A stretch of 9,147 nt of DNA, from assembly GCA_903864485.1 (NCBI GenBank), contig CAIPGD010000037.1:1-9147 (forward strand), in the 5' to 3' direction. The DNA is from an uncultured bacterium (lineage in GTDB: Bacteria > Pseudomonadota > Gammaproteobacteria > Burkholderiales > Burkholderiaceae_E). Below, piece by piece: positions 1 through 7,047 of the stretch (position 1 is its first letter; each line of letters opens with the position of its first letter). Made by a program: the position numbers and the translations under genes. The notes under the pieces were generated by a model that was given only the letters and a program-made list of their open reading frames with translations, ran no database searches and was not told the origin of the DNA.

Positions 1-179
1 ACCCGCTCGGTGAGACTCTGACGCTGATGATCCGACCCGGTCTCACGCCGGGCCAAGTCGCGAACCAGGCTGAGCCTTCGCAACAGTTCCTGGACTTCGG
101 CCAGCGATCGGGAAGCCTCCTCGGGGTCGCGTGGCGTCGGGGGTTCGGACTCATCCAATGCAAACGGAAAATCGCTCAT
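1..179 (-). CDS. mgtE: Probable magnesium transporter MgtE, N-terminal fragment
   Basis: Reading the minus strand from an ATG at 179 gives 59 codons, open to the window edge. The peptide begins MSDFPFALDESEP and continues into a charged amphipathic stretch with the pattern SLAEVQELLRR, LVRDLARRE and LTERV. This matches the general look of the cytoplasmic N-terminal helix of proteobacterial MgtE magnesium channels (an 'EVxxLLxxxxLVEDLVxRQ' pattern followed by a second similar repeat). MgtE is an inner-membrane magnesium channel gated by its cytoplasmic N and CBS domains. None of the diagnostic parts (CBS pair, membrane helices) lie in the window, so the call rests on a short weakly conserved segment. 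The gene lies 47 bp downstream of the preceding same-strand gene and could be co-transcribed with it. No strong ribosome binding site is visible (only a GGAACC stretch). It could instead be another coiled-coil protein. Confidence 0.5.
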   Translation of the reverse strand, partial: MSDFPFALDESEPPTPRDPEEASRSLAEVQELLRRLSLVRDLARRETGSDHQRQSLTER

Positions 180-226
180 CGGTCGGTTCCAGGTTGAACA
201 CCGGGCGAAATTCTACGCCGCAACCC

Positions 227-898
227 TTAGGGAAAGCCCGAACGCAACCCAATCGTGAGTCCCAGTTGGATCACCTGTCGAAGTCGTATCCAATTGAAGT
301 CGCTGCGCGCACTAATAATCTGCACCCCGTGCGGGCAAATCCAGATCCGCAGGCTCGGATCTGCACGTTGGGCCGCATGCGATGTCCGACCGATCAAGAG
401 GCGCTCAACCGTGGGGCTGAGCAGCCGCTGCGCCTCGTCGCGATCCTTTGCATGGACCGTAAACGCGCGCACCACAGCGCGTGAGCCCACCGTTTGCACT
501 GGCGTCAAGCGCATAAATGCGGGCGACTGCTGGCGCGCATCACCACGAGCTGAGCGGGCGCACAAGAGGGCCAACGCCTGATCGAGATCAGGCGCTCCCA
601 GCGTAAAAATCACCGAGCCCGGATCGCCAGAAGTGCCAGCAACCAGGCTCCAGCGCCGACTGAGAGACCGTCCCAAAATCGTGACGCCACGGTTTCCGAC
701 CTCGAGCCGCCAGCCGAGCCGATGGCAGCATCGCTCGAGTTGCGCGGTCTCCAATCGTCGCTGGCTGCGCTGCCAGCGTGCCCACCAAATCCAGCCGGTC
801 AGGCCAGTCACCGCGCTCACCGCCGTCAAGAGCGTAAGGATCGCGAGAGCGGAGGTCGGGATTGGAACGGGGGAAGAACTCATGACTGCAGCGATCAT
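227..898 (-). CDS. Uncharacterised membrane-anchored protein, 223 aa
   Basis: I do not recognise this protein. Residues 16-40 form one hydrophobic helix (ALAILTLLTAVSAVTGLTGW and on) ending in WWARWQR, followed by arginine-rich residues 41-50. This suggests an N-terminal membrane anchor with the rest of the protein on the cytoplasmic side. The remaining ~170 residues look like an alpha/beta soluble domain with a central variable arginine/glutamine-rich stretch (115-128) and a cysteine/histidine patch (WICPHG, 186-191). No catalytic motif stands out. The start is either ATG 898 or ATG 883 (residue 6); neither has a good Shine-Dalgarno. The codon pattern and coherent hydrophobicity favour a real gene over the overlapping frames. 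It lies 96 bp after mtgA and 47 bp before the MgtE-like start, all on the same strand, so it may belong to that transcription unit. No function is assigned. Confidence 0.7.
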   Translation of the reverse strand: MIAAVMSSSPVPIPTSALAILTLLTAVSAVTGLTGWIWWARWQRSQRRLETAQLERCCHRLGWRLEVGNRGVTILGRSLSRRWSLVAGTSGDPGSVIFTLGAPDLDQALALLCARSARGDARQQSPAFMRLTPVQTVGSRAVVRAFTVHAKDRDEAQRLLSPTVERLLIGRTSHAAQRADPSLRIWICPHGVQIISARSDFNWIRLRQVIQLGLTIGLRSGFP

Positions 899-978
899 GG
901 GGGCTCAGATTGCCCATTGCGTGCGGTCAAGGTCAGGCGTCAGCCACGCTCCGACCGGCGGTTCAACCCATGACGCTA

Positions 979-992
979 GCACCCGACGGTGC
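979..992. other. Short inverted repeat after mtgA
   Basis: GCACC and GGTGC form a 5-bp stem around a 4-base loop, two bases past the mtgA stop on the minus strand. No run of T follows, so it is not a standard intrinsic terminator. It may be a weak RNA hairpin or chance. The rest of the 899-994 gap shows no gene. Confidence 0.2.
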
Positions 993-994
993 GT

Positions 995-1702
995 TCATGG
1001 AATCGGCGCGACCGCCATCCTACGCTCGATGATCTGGGTCTTGCGGAGCAATTTGGGATCACTTCGATGACGATCGAACCACCGCGGATTGGGCAGCATG
1101 GCGGCCATCCGCGCCGCTTCGGTTGGTGCCAGTCGATCGGCACCGTGGCCGAAATGCTGTCGAGCCCCGGCCTCCGCGCCGAACACCCCGACCCCCCATT
1201 CGGCCACGTTCAGGTAGAGCTCCAGAATGCGGCGCTTGTCCATGACCAACTCAATCATGTAGCTAATTACAAGCTCCTGGGCTTTCCGCAAGTAACTCCG
1301 CTCGCCCGAGAGAAACAGGTTTTTGGCCAATTGCATCGTGATCGTTGACCCACCCCGAACCACCCGCCCCCGCTTGGCATTGGCCTGCCAGGCCAACTCC
1401 AGGGCGTCCCAGTCAACCCCGTCATGTTCGGTGAAATGCGCATCCTCCGAGGCAATCACGGCACGCTTGAGGTTTGAAGAAATCCTCGAATAGGGCGTCC
1501 ACTGGTGACGCAATTGAGCCACCGGATCTTCACTGCGTAGTCGAACCAGTTCGGCCCGCATGAAAGCGGTCGTACTGGGGTCAAACCGGGACCACCAAAG
1601 CACCTGACCAAAAAACCAGACCTGCAACGCAAGCACCGCAACGGTCGCCGCCAAGACCAGTCGCCAACTCCAGAGCCAACACCAGCGCCCAAAGCCGCTC
1701 AC
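995..1702 (-). CDS. mtgA: Monofunctional biosynthetic peptidoglycan transglycosylase
   Basis: This is a GT51-family enzyme that polymerises lipid II into glycan strands at the outer face of the inner membrane, without a transpeptidase domain. The product is 235 residues, the normal size for MtgA. A single membrane anchor spans about residues 11-37. The catalytic motif ASEDAHFTEHDG follows, with the catalytic glutamate near residue 86. The second family motif GGSTITMQLAKNLFL starts at about 117, and RRILELYLNVAEWG lies near 157-170. The GTG start at 1702 is chosen because it overlaps the upstream aroE stop as GTGA, has a GGGAG Shine-Dalgarno nine bases upstream, and places the anchor right at the N terminus. 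Extending in frame to an ATG at 1840 would add 46 arginine-rich residues overlapping aroE and unlike the family. The overlap implies translational coupling to the aroE-containing gene. All key motifs are intact. Confidence 0.95.
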   Translation of the reverse strand: MSGFGRWCWLWSWRLVLAATVAVLALQVWFFGQVLWWSRFDPSTTAFMRAELVRLRSEDPVAQLRHQWTPYSRISSNLKRAVIASEDAHFTEHDGVDWDALELAWQANAKRGRVVRGGSTITMQLAKNLFLSGERSYLRKAQELVISYMIELVMDKRRILELYLNVAEWGVGVFGAEAGARQHFGHGADRLAPTEAARMAAMLPNPRWFDRHRSDPKLLRKTQIIERRMAVAPIP

Positions 1703-4623
1703 GCCCCGGAACTCCCGGCCAATTCGGCGCGCATGGCCTGCAGTACCGGCTCGGTTTCGGGCATAACGCCACGCCAGACCCGGAAACTCTCCGCCGCTTG
1801 TTCTACCAGCATGCCAAGCCCGTCCACGCAAAGCGGGCAACCCGCCGCCTGAGCCTGTTGGACAAACGGCGTCGCGTGCGCTGCGTAAACCATGTCGTAA
1901 GCCAGCCGGGCACCTCGTAACAACGCATCGGGTACCGCCAGGCGCTCACCCTGTAACCCACCCGAGGTGGCGTTAATCACGATATCCACCGTCAAGCTTT
2001 CGAGGGCCTCCATCGTGACCGCCTCGACACCGGCCAAGAGCGGATCGGCGGCGAGCGCCACAGCCCGTTCGGGGGTCCTGTTCGCGACTGCAAGACGCCC
2101 GCAACCTGAGTCCAGTAGTGCAGCAAGCGCTCCTCGAGCAGCGCCACCGGCACCAAATACCAGTACCGAGGCGCCCGCCAGCGAAACCCCCAGCCGGGCG
2201 AGATCACGCAATAAGCCGATACCGTCTGTGTTGTCACCCAACACCCCGTCCGCACCAAAGACGAGGGTGTTCACGGCACCAGCCGCTTCCGCCCGTGGGG
2301 TTCTCTCGGTGGCATAGGTGTAGGCATCTTGTTTGAAAGGCAGCGTGATATTGAGCCCACGTCCGCCTTGAGCCCGAAAAGCATTGACTGTCGCGACAAA
2401 TCCATCGGCTGGCGCCAGGATGCGTTCGTAAACAATGGCCTGACCGGTCGCCAGCGCAAACGCGGCATGGATCGACGGAGATCGGCTATGAGCGATCGGA
2501 TTTCCGATCACGCCATACGCATCAACCCCCTCCGATTGGACCACTAAGTCGGCCGCTGCGTGGGCCGCTGCGTCGTCCTGCGCGTCGAGTCCGTCTTCCT
2601 CCGGCACGTCAACGCCCTCTCCGTCCACCTCCACAAACCGCGCGTGGATGGTCAAGTCGAGTTCATCCTGCTCAACCAGATCGATCACGATCCGCCGGCC
2701 TGGAGCGAGCATCGGCATCCCGGTCACCCGAAGGACCAGCGGAGCATGACAAAGGCGGGCCATATCGTCGCGCGTCACCACCGCTTCGACGCGAGTTAGC
2801 CCCTCCTGTTGCAACCATCGCAGACACCACCATCGCTCCATGCGGGACTGAAAATCCGCATAGGCCTCGTACTTCGCATCGAACGCCGACAACACTGCGA
2901 AAAGGTCTGAGTCGCTTCCGGTGTACGGAGGCGTACGCCCAGAAAGTACCGCGATCACCTGACGCTGATTGACAAGATCCACATAGCGTCGCAATGGGCT
3001 CGTGCACCAGGCGTACTGCGCCACGCCCAGGCCCGCATGAGGCGCGGCATGGGTGGCCATGCGAACCCGCGTTCCGGGTGGCTGAATCCGGTAAATCCCG
3101 GGAACCCGATGGTCCGCCAGCAGGCGACCCCAGCGAGCGTTTGCGAGGATCATCAGTTCGGCAACGATCCGATCGAGCGGGGCGTCACGGCGGCGTTGCA
3201 CGATTCTGACCGTCTCAGCGCCATCGGGTTCGCGATCAATGTAGAACGAAAAGTCGACCCGATTACGCGGTTCGGGTTTGCCGCGCAGTTGATCGCGTTC
3301 CGCGCTGAGTGACAGCGTCAGACGCCAGAGGGCTCGCAGCGCAAACGCGTGGGGCAATTCGGTCGGCGCAGGGCTGTCGGGTAATTCATCGAGCAAGGCC
3401 TCCGTCACAACGCCCTCGAGACGATCATGGCGCAGGTTCTCGACAATCTTGACTCGGTCAACGCGCGAGAAACCATCGACGATTCGAGTCCCCGTTTCAT
3501 CGAGGTCGACGTACATGGAAAGCGCTGGCAAGTGACGCCCGGCGTCCAGCGACCAGCGCTCGATGGCGTTGTCCGGGAGCATCGTGATCTTGTCGCCCGG
3601 CATGTAGACCGTCGACATACGAGCGCGACCAACCTTGTCGAGCGGCGACCCCGGTATGAGGTCACGCCCCGGGGCTGCAATGTGGATCCCAACCCTCAAC
3701 CGCCCGTCAGCAAGCGGGGTGACGGAAAGTGCATCGTCGATCTCGGTCGTCGTCGAATCGTCAATCGAAAAGGCCTCGACGCCCGCATCGGGCAAGGTCT
3801 CGGGGATCGCCGCACGGAGGGCTTGCGCGAGGGAGTTATTTCCGCCGGATCGGGACCCACCGGCCAGACCGGATTGCGGGTCGGCCTGGGGGTTGGCGTA
3901 GGGGTCGGCGTGGTGGTCAGCGCTGGGGTCCAATCGCAACACCTGCGGCGGAAACCCACTACCCCCCGGGAACTGCTCCCGCAAAAAACGCCGCATGTGC
4001 AGCGCTCGCGGCGAGTCAAACGCGCCCAGTGCGAGCATGAGGCGCTCGGGTGAACGCTGCAGCTGCTGACAAGCGCGATCGAGCGCCTTCCACTCGAGCG
4101 ACATTTTGTCGGGCGCAAATACCAGCGCATCGGCGAGCGCGCGCATTTCAGCTGGCAAGACCCCGGCGGTGATTTCAGCCACCCAGCCGTCCATCACCTC
4201 TTGTTGCTGGCGCTTTCGCTCCAAACCCGCCAAAGCCGCGTTGAGTTGTTCTGTCGAAGCCGGTCGATAACGCCCCTTGCCCTTGCGATGAAAATAGATC
4301 GGCGCACCATGTAGACGGAGCAACAAAGCCGTGGCCTCGACCGCAGTTGGCGCGCGGCCGTACCACTCGAGCGCCAGCGCATCAAACGCAAATTCGTCCT
4401 GCGGCGCGATTTCCCACAAAAATTTGAGATCAATCGCGTCACCCATCGTCTGCGCGGCCTGCATCAGATCGGCCGGCGTTGGGGTCTCAAAACGCAGCAT
4501 CACAGCGGCCGCCTTGATCCGGACGCGGCGCCCGGTCGCGAGTTCAACTTGCAGGTTCGCACCGGCATCCGCCAGGACGTGACCGGCTTTGTAGCTGCCG
4601 TCTTCTTCGAGCAGAACGTTCAT
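1699..4623 (-). CDS. aroE: Fused RNB-family exoribonuclease / shikimate dehydrogenase
   Basis: One uninterrupted frame of 974 codons carries two enzymes. Residues 1 to about 660 form an RNase II/R-type 3'-5' exoribonuclease. The RNB metal-binding motif SIDDSTTTEIDDALS has aspartates near 288, 289, 296 and 297, and the signature TSPLRRYVDL starts near 541. An acidic, alanine-rich linker (about 663-700) follows. Residues 701-974 are a complete NADP-dependent shikimate dehydrogenase, which reduces 3-dehydroshikimate in the aromatic amino acid pathway. It shows shikimate-binding HSRSP (712-716), NITLPFK with catalytic Lys764, DNTDG with Asp800, dinucleotide loop GAGGAARG (824-831), NRTPER (848), NATSGG (884) and DGLGMLVEQ (934). 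ATG 4623 (MNVLLEEDGSYKAG) is preferred because RNB proteins of this group begin this way as I recall; an in-frame TTG at 4671 lies inside a palindrome and adds an unlike tail. Separate adjacent genes are what I recall in relatives. Both active sites look intact. Confidence 0.92.
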   Translation of the reverse strand: MNVLLEEDGSYKAGHVLADAGANLQVELATGRRVRIKAAAVMLRFETPTPADLMQAAQTMGDAIDLKFLWEIAPQDEFAFDALALEWYGRAPTAVEATALLLRLHGAPIYFHRKGKGRYRPASTEQLNAALAGLERKRQQQEVMDGWVAEITAGVLPAEMRALADALVFAPDKMSLEWKALDRACQQLQRSPERLMLALGAFDSPRALHMRRFLREQFPGGSGFPPQVLRLDPSADHHADPYANPQADPQSGLAGGSRSGGNNSLAQALRAAIPETLPDAGVEAFSIDDSTTTEIDDALSVTPLADGRLRVGIHIAAPGRDLIPGSPLDKVGRARMSTVYMPGDKITMLPDNAIERWSLDAGRHLPALSMYVDLDETGTRIVDGFSRVDRVKIVENLRHDRLEGVVTEALLDELPDSPAPTELPHAFALRALWRLTLSLSAERDQLRGKPEPRNRVDFSFYIDREPDGAETVRIVQRRRDAPLDRIVAELMILANARWGRLLADHRVPGIYRIQPPGTRVRMATHAAPHAGLGVAQYAWCTSPLRRYVDLVNQRQVIAVLSGRTPPYTGSDSDLFAVLSAFDAKYEAYADFQSRMERWWCLRWLQQEGLTRVEAVVTRDDMARLCHAPLVLRVTGMPMLAPGRRIVIDLVEQDELDLTIHARFVEVDGEGVDVPEEDGLDAQDDAAAHAAADLVVQSEGVDAYGVIGNPIAHSRSPSIHAAFALATGQAIVYERILAPADGFVATVNAFRAQGGRGLNITLPFKQDAYTYATERTPRAEAAGAVNTLVFGADGVLGDNTDGIGLLRDLARLGVSLAGASVLVFGAGGAARGALAALLDSGCGRLAVANRTPERAVALAADPLLAGVEAVTMEALESLTVDIVINATSGGLQGERLAVPDALLRGARLAYDMVYAAHATPFVQQAQAAGCPLCVDGLGMLVEQAAESFRVWRGVMPETEPVLQAMRAELAGSSGA
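2526..2533 (-). promoter_or_regulatory. Shine-Dalgarno-like GGAGGGGG at the RNB/AroE junction
   Basis: On the minus strand GGAGGGGG sits immediately before the first AroE codons (GTT GAT GCG TAT GGC). It resembles a leftover ribosome binding site of a once-separate aroE. No ATG, GTG or TTG in the aroE frame lies at a usable distance after it. The only ATG nearby is out of frame and stops after four codons. The nearest in-frame candidate start, GTG 2544, lies upstream of the site. It therefore probably does not drive separate AroE synthesis. Confidence 0.25.
3874..3930 (-). repeat. Degenerate DPxA/ADP-rich low-complexity tract inside the exoribonuclease
   Basis: Codons for residues 232-250 of the fused protein encode DPSADHHADPYANPQADPQ, an imperfect repetition of an Ala-Asp-Pro unit. 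On the plus strand it reads as repeated GGGGTCGGCGT/GGGTTGGCGT-like units. It lies between the N-terminal part of the exoribonuclease and the RNB catalytic motif, next to a Gly/Ser-rich stretch (residues 255-264), and is probably a flexible interdomain linker that varies by repeat slippage. Confidence 0.5.
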
Positions 4624-4648
4624 GGGAGCCCATCGCAGAGAGTCGGCG

Positions 4649-4657
4649 ATCTTACCA
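4649..4657 (-). promoter_or_regulatory. Possible extended -10 promoter for the RNB-aroE gene
   Basis: The minus strand reads TGGTAAGAT, an extended -10 (TGn plus TAAGAT, four of six matches to TATAAT). It would put the transcript start about 20 bases before ATG 4623. No good -35 box is seen, as is common for extended -10 promoters. The 17-bp palindrome lies just upstream, where a regulator could overlap the -35 region. This rests on sequence pattern only. Confidence 0.3.
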
Positions 4658-4660
4658 GCG

Positions 4661-4677
4661 GGCGCTTTCAAAGCGCC
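4661..4677. repeat. Perfect 17-bp palindrome in a divergent intergenic region
   Basis: GGCGCTTTCAAAGCGCC consists of 8-bp arms around a single central C. It sits between the start of the RNB-aroE gene and the start of the AIM24-family gene, upstream of both. The odd-centred symmetry and location suggest an operator for a dimeric regulator, though the arms could also fold as a short RNA hairpin. No T-run follows on either strand. Confidence 0.45.
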
Positions 4678-4736
4678 GTCGCCGATCTGAAGGGTATTTC
4701 GGGCTAAAGTTCAGGCGCAACAGAGGAGGAAACACG

Positions 4737-5543
4737 ATGGCTATGGATGTAATCGATTATCGAGTCATCGGCTCGGAGATGCAGTTCGTTGAATGCGAAC
4801 TCGACCCCGGCGAAGCGATGGTGGGTGAGGCGGGTAGCCTCATGTACATGGAAGCCGGAATCACCATGGACACCCTGTTTGGTGACGGCAGTCAGTCTTC
4901 CTCGGGCCTGCTGGGCAAATTGCTGGGTGCTGGCAAAAGACTCCTGACGGGCGAGTCCCTGTTCATCACGGTTTACACCAACGCGGCGCCCCAGCGCCAA
5001 AAGCTTGCATTTGCAGCACCTTTCCCCGGAAAAATTCTCCCCATCGATTTGCGCCAGTTTGATGGCCAGTTGATCTGTCAGAAAGACAGCTTTCTGGCCG
5101 CTGCCCGCGGTGTCCAGATTGGCATTGCATTTCAGAAGAAACTCTCCGTCGGATTCTTTGGCGGAGAGGGGTTCATCATGCAGCGCCTCGAAGGCGACGG
5201 TCTGGTCTTCGTGCATTCGGGTGGCACCGTGGTCAGACGCGAACTGGCAGCGGGTGAGGTACTGCGCGTGGATACGGGTTGCCTGGTCGCGACCGCCGGG
5301 GCCGTTGATTTTGATATCGAGTACGTTGGGAAAATCAAGACCGCCCTTTTCGGGGGTGAAGGCTTGTTCTTCGCGCGTCTGACAGGGCCCGGAACGGTCT
5401 GGCTGCAGTCCCTCCCGTTTTCTCGACTCGCTTCAAGGATCTTCGCAGCCGCCCCCCAGATGGGTGGTCAACGCGAAGAAGGCTCACTGCTGGGCGCTTT
5501 AACCCCGGGGTTGGGAAACGTCTTTGATGGTGATAACGACTAG
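4737..5543 (+). CDS. AIM24 / TIGR00266 family protein
   Basis: This 268-residue protein belongs to the widespread AIM24 (DUF124, TIGR00266) family, related to the yeast mitochondrial biogenesis protein Aim24. The bacterial role is not established. The signature GEAMVGEAGSLMYMEAG lies at about residues 25-41. A glycine-rich segment GLLGKLLGAGKRLLTGES follows at 57-74. Two matching internal blocks, FFGGEGFIMQRLEG (140-153) and LFGGEGLFFARLTG (204-217), reflect the repeated beta-rich fold of the family. There is no signal peptide or clear membrane helix, so it is probably cytoplasmic. ATG 4737 is preceded by GAGGAGG at 4723-4729, seven bases upstream, a strong Shine-Dalgarno. It is transcribed away from the RNB-aroE gene and converges on mpl, whose stop lies 13 bp from its own, with no obvious terminator between them. 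A TAAAGT hexamer at 4705-4710 is a weak -10 candidate. The length and motifs are normal for the family. Confidence 0.9.
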   Translation: MAMDVIDYRVIGSEMQFVECELDPGEAMVGEAGSLMYMEAGITMDTLFGDGSQSSSGLLGKLLGAGKRLLTGESLFITVYTNAAPQRQKLAFAAPFPGKILPIDLRQFDGQLICQKDSFLAAARGVQIGIAFQKKLSVGFFGGEGFIMQRLEGDGLVFVHSGGTVVRRELAAGEVLRVDTGCLVATAGAVDFDIEYVGKIKTALFGGEGLFFARLTGPGTVWLQSLPFSRLASRIFAAAPQMGGQREEGSLLGALTPGLGNVFDGDND

Positions 5544-5556
5544 CAAAAACCAGCGC

Positions 5557-6993
5557 TCAGGAGGCAGCGGAAGCGCGATCCTGAAGCGCTGCCAGCAACT
5601 TCTCGTGAACCCCGCCAAAGCCCCCGTTGCTCATCACTAAAATACGGTCGCCCGGGCGCGACTGAGCGACCACGGTCGCGACCAGCGCCGCCAGATCTTC
5701 AAACGTTTGCGCCTTGTCGCCCAGGGGCTCGAGGGCCTGCGCGACGTTCCACCCCAAGCCTTTGGAATAACAGAACACACGGTCCGCTCGGGCCAGGCTG
5801 GCAGGGAGCCGCGCCGACATCGTGCCAAGCTTCATCGTATTCGATCGGGGTTCCAGCACGGCAAGCACCCGACCGCCGTCGTGGATCCGGGCACAGAGAC
5901 CATCGATTGTCTGTTCGATCGCCGTTGGATGATGGGCGAAGTCGTCAATCACCGTGACCCGAGCCACCGTACCGCGGGTCTCGAGCCGACGCCGAACCCC
6001 CGGGAAACGCCCGGCGGCCTCGAGTGCTGCGGCGGGCGCGATACCCAGAGCGCGGGCGGCCGCCACCGCAGCCAGCAGATTGGCCCGATTATGCGCACCG
6101 GCCAAGGGCAAGTCACAGTGCCCAACGACATCACCATCCAACCGCACTTCGATGGCGGTGGCCTCGGCCAATTCATTTAAGACGCGGGCCTGCCAGCGGC
6201 CCTGGCGGGGAGTCTTGTGATCAGCGCCGTTGCTCGATGAATCAGCGTGTTCTCCGCCGATTCGCTCCACCGGCGTCCAGCAACCGCGCGCGAGTACCCG
6301 GTCGATGGCCTCGCTCGACCCATCGACAATTAGCCTGCCCGAGCTTGGCACCGTGCGGACGAGGTGATGAAACTGCGTCTCGATCGCGGCCAGGTCCGGA
6401 AAGATATCAGCGTGGTCGTACTCCAAATTATTCAGAATCGCGATACGCGGCCGATAATGCACAAATTTTGAACGTTTATCGAAAAAGGCAGTGTCGTATT
6501 CGTCTGCTTCAATGACGAAAGCCGCCCCTGTGCCCAAGCGGGCGGATACACCAAACCCGCCAGGCACCCCCCCGACCAGGAACCCGGGCGCAGCCCCGCA
6601 TGCATCCAGAATCCAGGACAAAATCGACGTGGTCGTCGTTTTGCCGTGGGTGCCCGCGACGGCGATCACTGCACGACCGCGCAGCACATGCTCAGCGATC
6701 CATCGGGGTCCCGAATCGTAGGGCAAACCTTGGTTGAGAATTGCCTCCATTAGCGGATTGCCGCGGGTAACAACATTGCCGACAACAAAACAATCCGCGC
6801 CGCGTATCGCTGGGTCCTCAAGCTGACTCGGATCCCAGCCTTCAACCAGATCAATCCCGAGCGCCCTAAGCTGGTCGCTCATCGGCGGATACACATTGGC
6901 ATCACAGCCCGTGACCCGGTGGCCGGACTCGCGGGCAAGGGCGGCAATCCCTCCCATGAAGGTGCCGCAGATTCCAAGAATGTGAAGATGCAT
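5557..6993 (-). CDS. mpl: UDP-MurNAc:L-Ala-gamma-D-Glu-meso-DAP ligase
   Basis: Mpl is a cytoplasmic ATP-dependent Mur ligase that attaches the recycled murein tripeptide L-Ala-gamma-D-Glu-meso-DAP directly to UDP-N-acetylmuramate, bypassing MurC, D and E. The 478 residues match the family length. The N-terminal nucleotide-sugar domain begins MHLHILGICGTFMGG and contains VTGCDANVYPPMSDQL, which is characteristic of Mpl rather than MurC. The ATP P-loop GTHGKTTTT is at 114-122 and the conserved EADEYD at 162-167. HNRAN is near 301, and the C-terminal ligase domain carries DDFAHHPTAI (350-359), EPRSNTMK (381-388) and MSNGGFG (454-460). A hydrophilic, probably flexible stretch at about 247-266 (GGEHADSSSNGADHK) precedes the end of the central domain. 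ATG 6993 begins the family-typical N terminus; its ribosome binding site is weak. A TAGAAT hexamer at 7003-7008 would, if used as a -10, give an almost leaderless transcript. It is divergent from the composite thioredoxin gene. Confidence 0.96.
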   Translation of the reverse strand: MHLHILGICGTFMGGIAALARESGHRVTGCDANVYPPMSDQLRALGIDLVEGWDPSQLEDPAIRGADCFVVGNVVTRGNPLMEAILNQGLPYDSGPRWIAEHVLRGRAVIAVAGTHGKTTTTSILSWILDACGAAPGFLVGGVPGGFGVSARLGTGAAFVIEADEYDTAFFDKRSKFVHYRPRIAILNNLEYDHADIFPDLAAIETQFHHLVRTVPSSGRLIVDGSSEAIDRVLARGCWTPVERIGGEHADSSSNGADHKTPRQGRWQARVLNELAEATAIEVRLDGDVVGHCDLPLAGAHNRANLLAAVAAARALGIAPAAALEAAGRFPGVRRRLETRGTVARVTVIDDFAHHPTAIEQTIDGLCARIHDGGRVLAVLEPRSNTMKLGTMSARLPASLARADRVFCYSKGLGWNVAQALEPLGDKAQTFEDLAALVATVVAQSRPGDRILVMSNGGFGGVHEKLLAALQDRASAAS

Positions 6994-7036
6994 GACTCGA
7001 TAATTCTAAAGGCGCTCTGCGCCGCAGGCGTCACGC

Positions 7037-7042
7037 TACACT
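7037..7042 (+). promoter_or_regulatory. Weak -10 candidate upstream of the composite thioredoxin gene
   Basis: GCTACACTGTACGG contains TACACT (four of six -10 matches). It would start a transcript near 7049, about 45 bases before ATG 7094. No recognisable -35 box is found at 16-18 bases upstream, so this is tentative. Confidence 0.2.
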
Positions 7043-7047
7043 GTACG

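Noticed and set aside
588..917. Alternative 109-codon minus-strand frame overlapping the unknown 223-aa gene
   Set aside because: It lacks the coherent helix-plus-domain pattern of the longer frame, is rich in Arg/Pro/Ser, and overlaps it almost entirely.
1703..1840. Longer mtgA start at ATG 1840
   Set aside because: The extra 46 residues are arginine-rich, overlap aroE by 140 bases and precede the membrane anchor, unlike other MtgA proteins. GTG 1702 has a Shine-Dalgarno and the coupled overlap.
2512..2525. Out-of-frame ATG after the internal Shine-Dalgarno at the fusion joint
   Set aside because: It encodes only four codons before TGA, so it is not a gene and does not lead into AroE.
3427..4053. 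208-codon plus-strand frame antisense to the exoribonuclease
   Set aside because: It is a high-GC shadow of the real gene: repetitive VGVGVGVVV-like composition from the repeat tract, no Shine-Dalgarno, no recognisable domain.
4624..4671. Extension of the RNB-aroE gene to a TTG at 4671
   Set aside because: It would add 16 residues unlike the family, lacks a Shine-Dalgarno, and runs through the 17-bp palindrome and a possible promoter. ATG 4623 gives the family-typical MNVLLEEDG start.
5541..5570. Bidirectional terminator between the AIM24-family gene and mpl
   Set aside because: The 13-bp gap and flanks show no GC-rich stem followed by a T-run in either direction.
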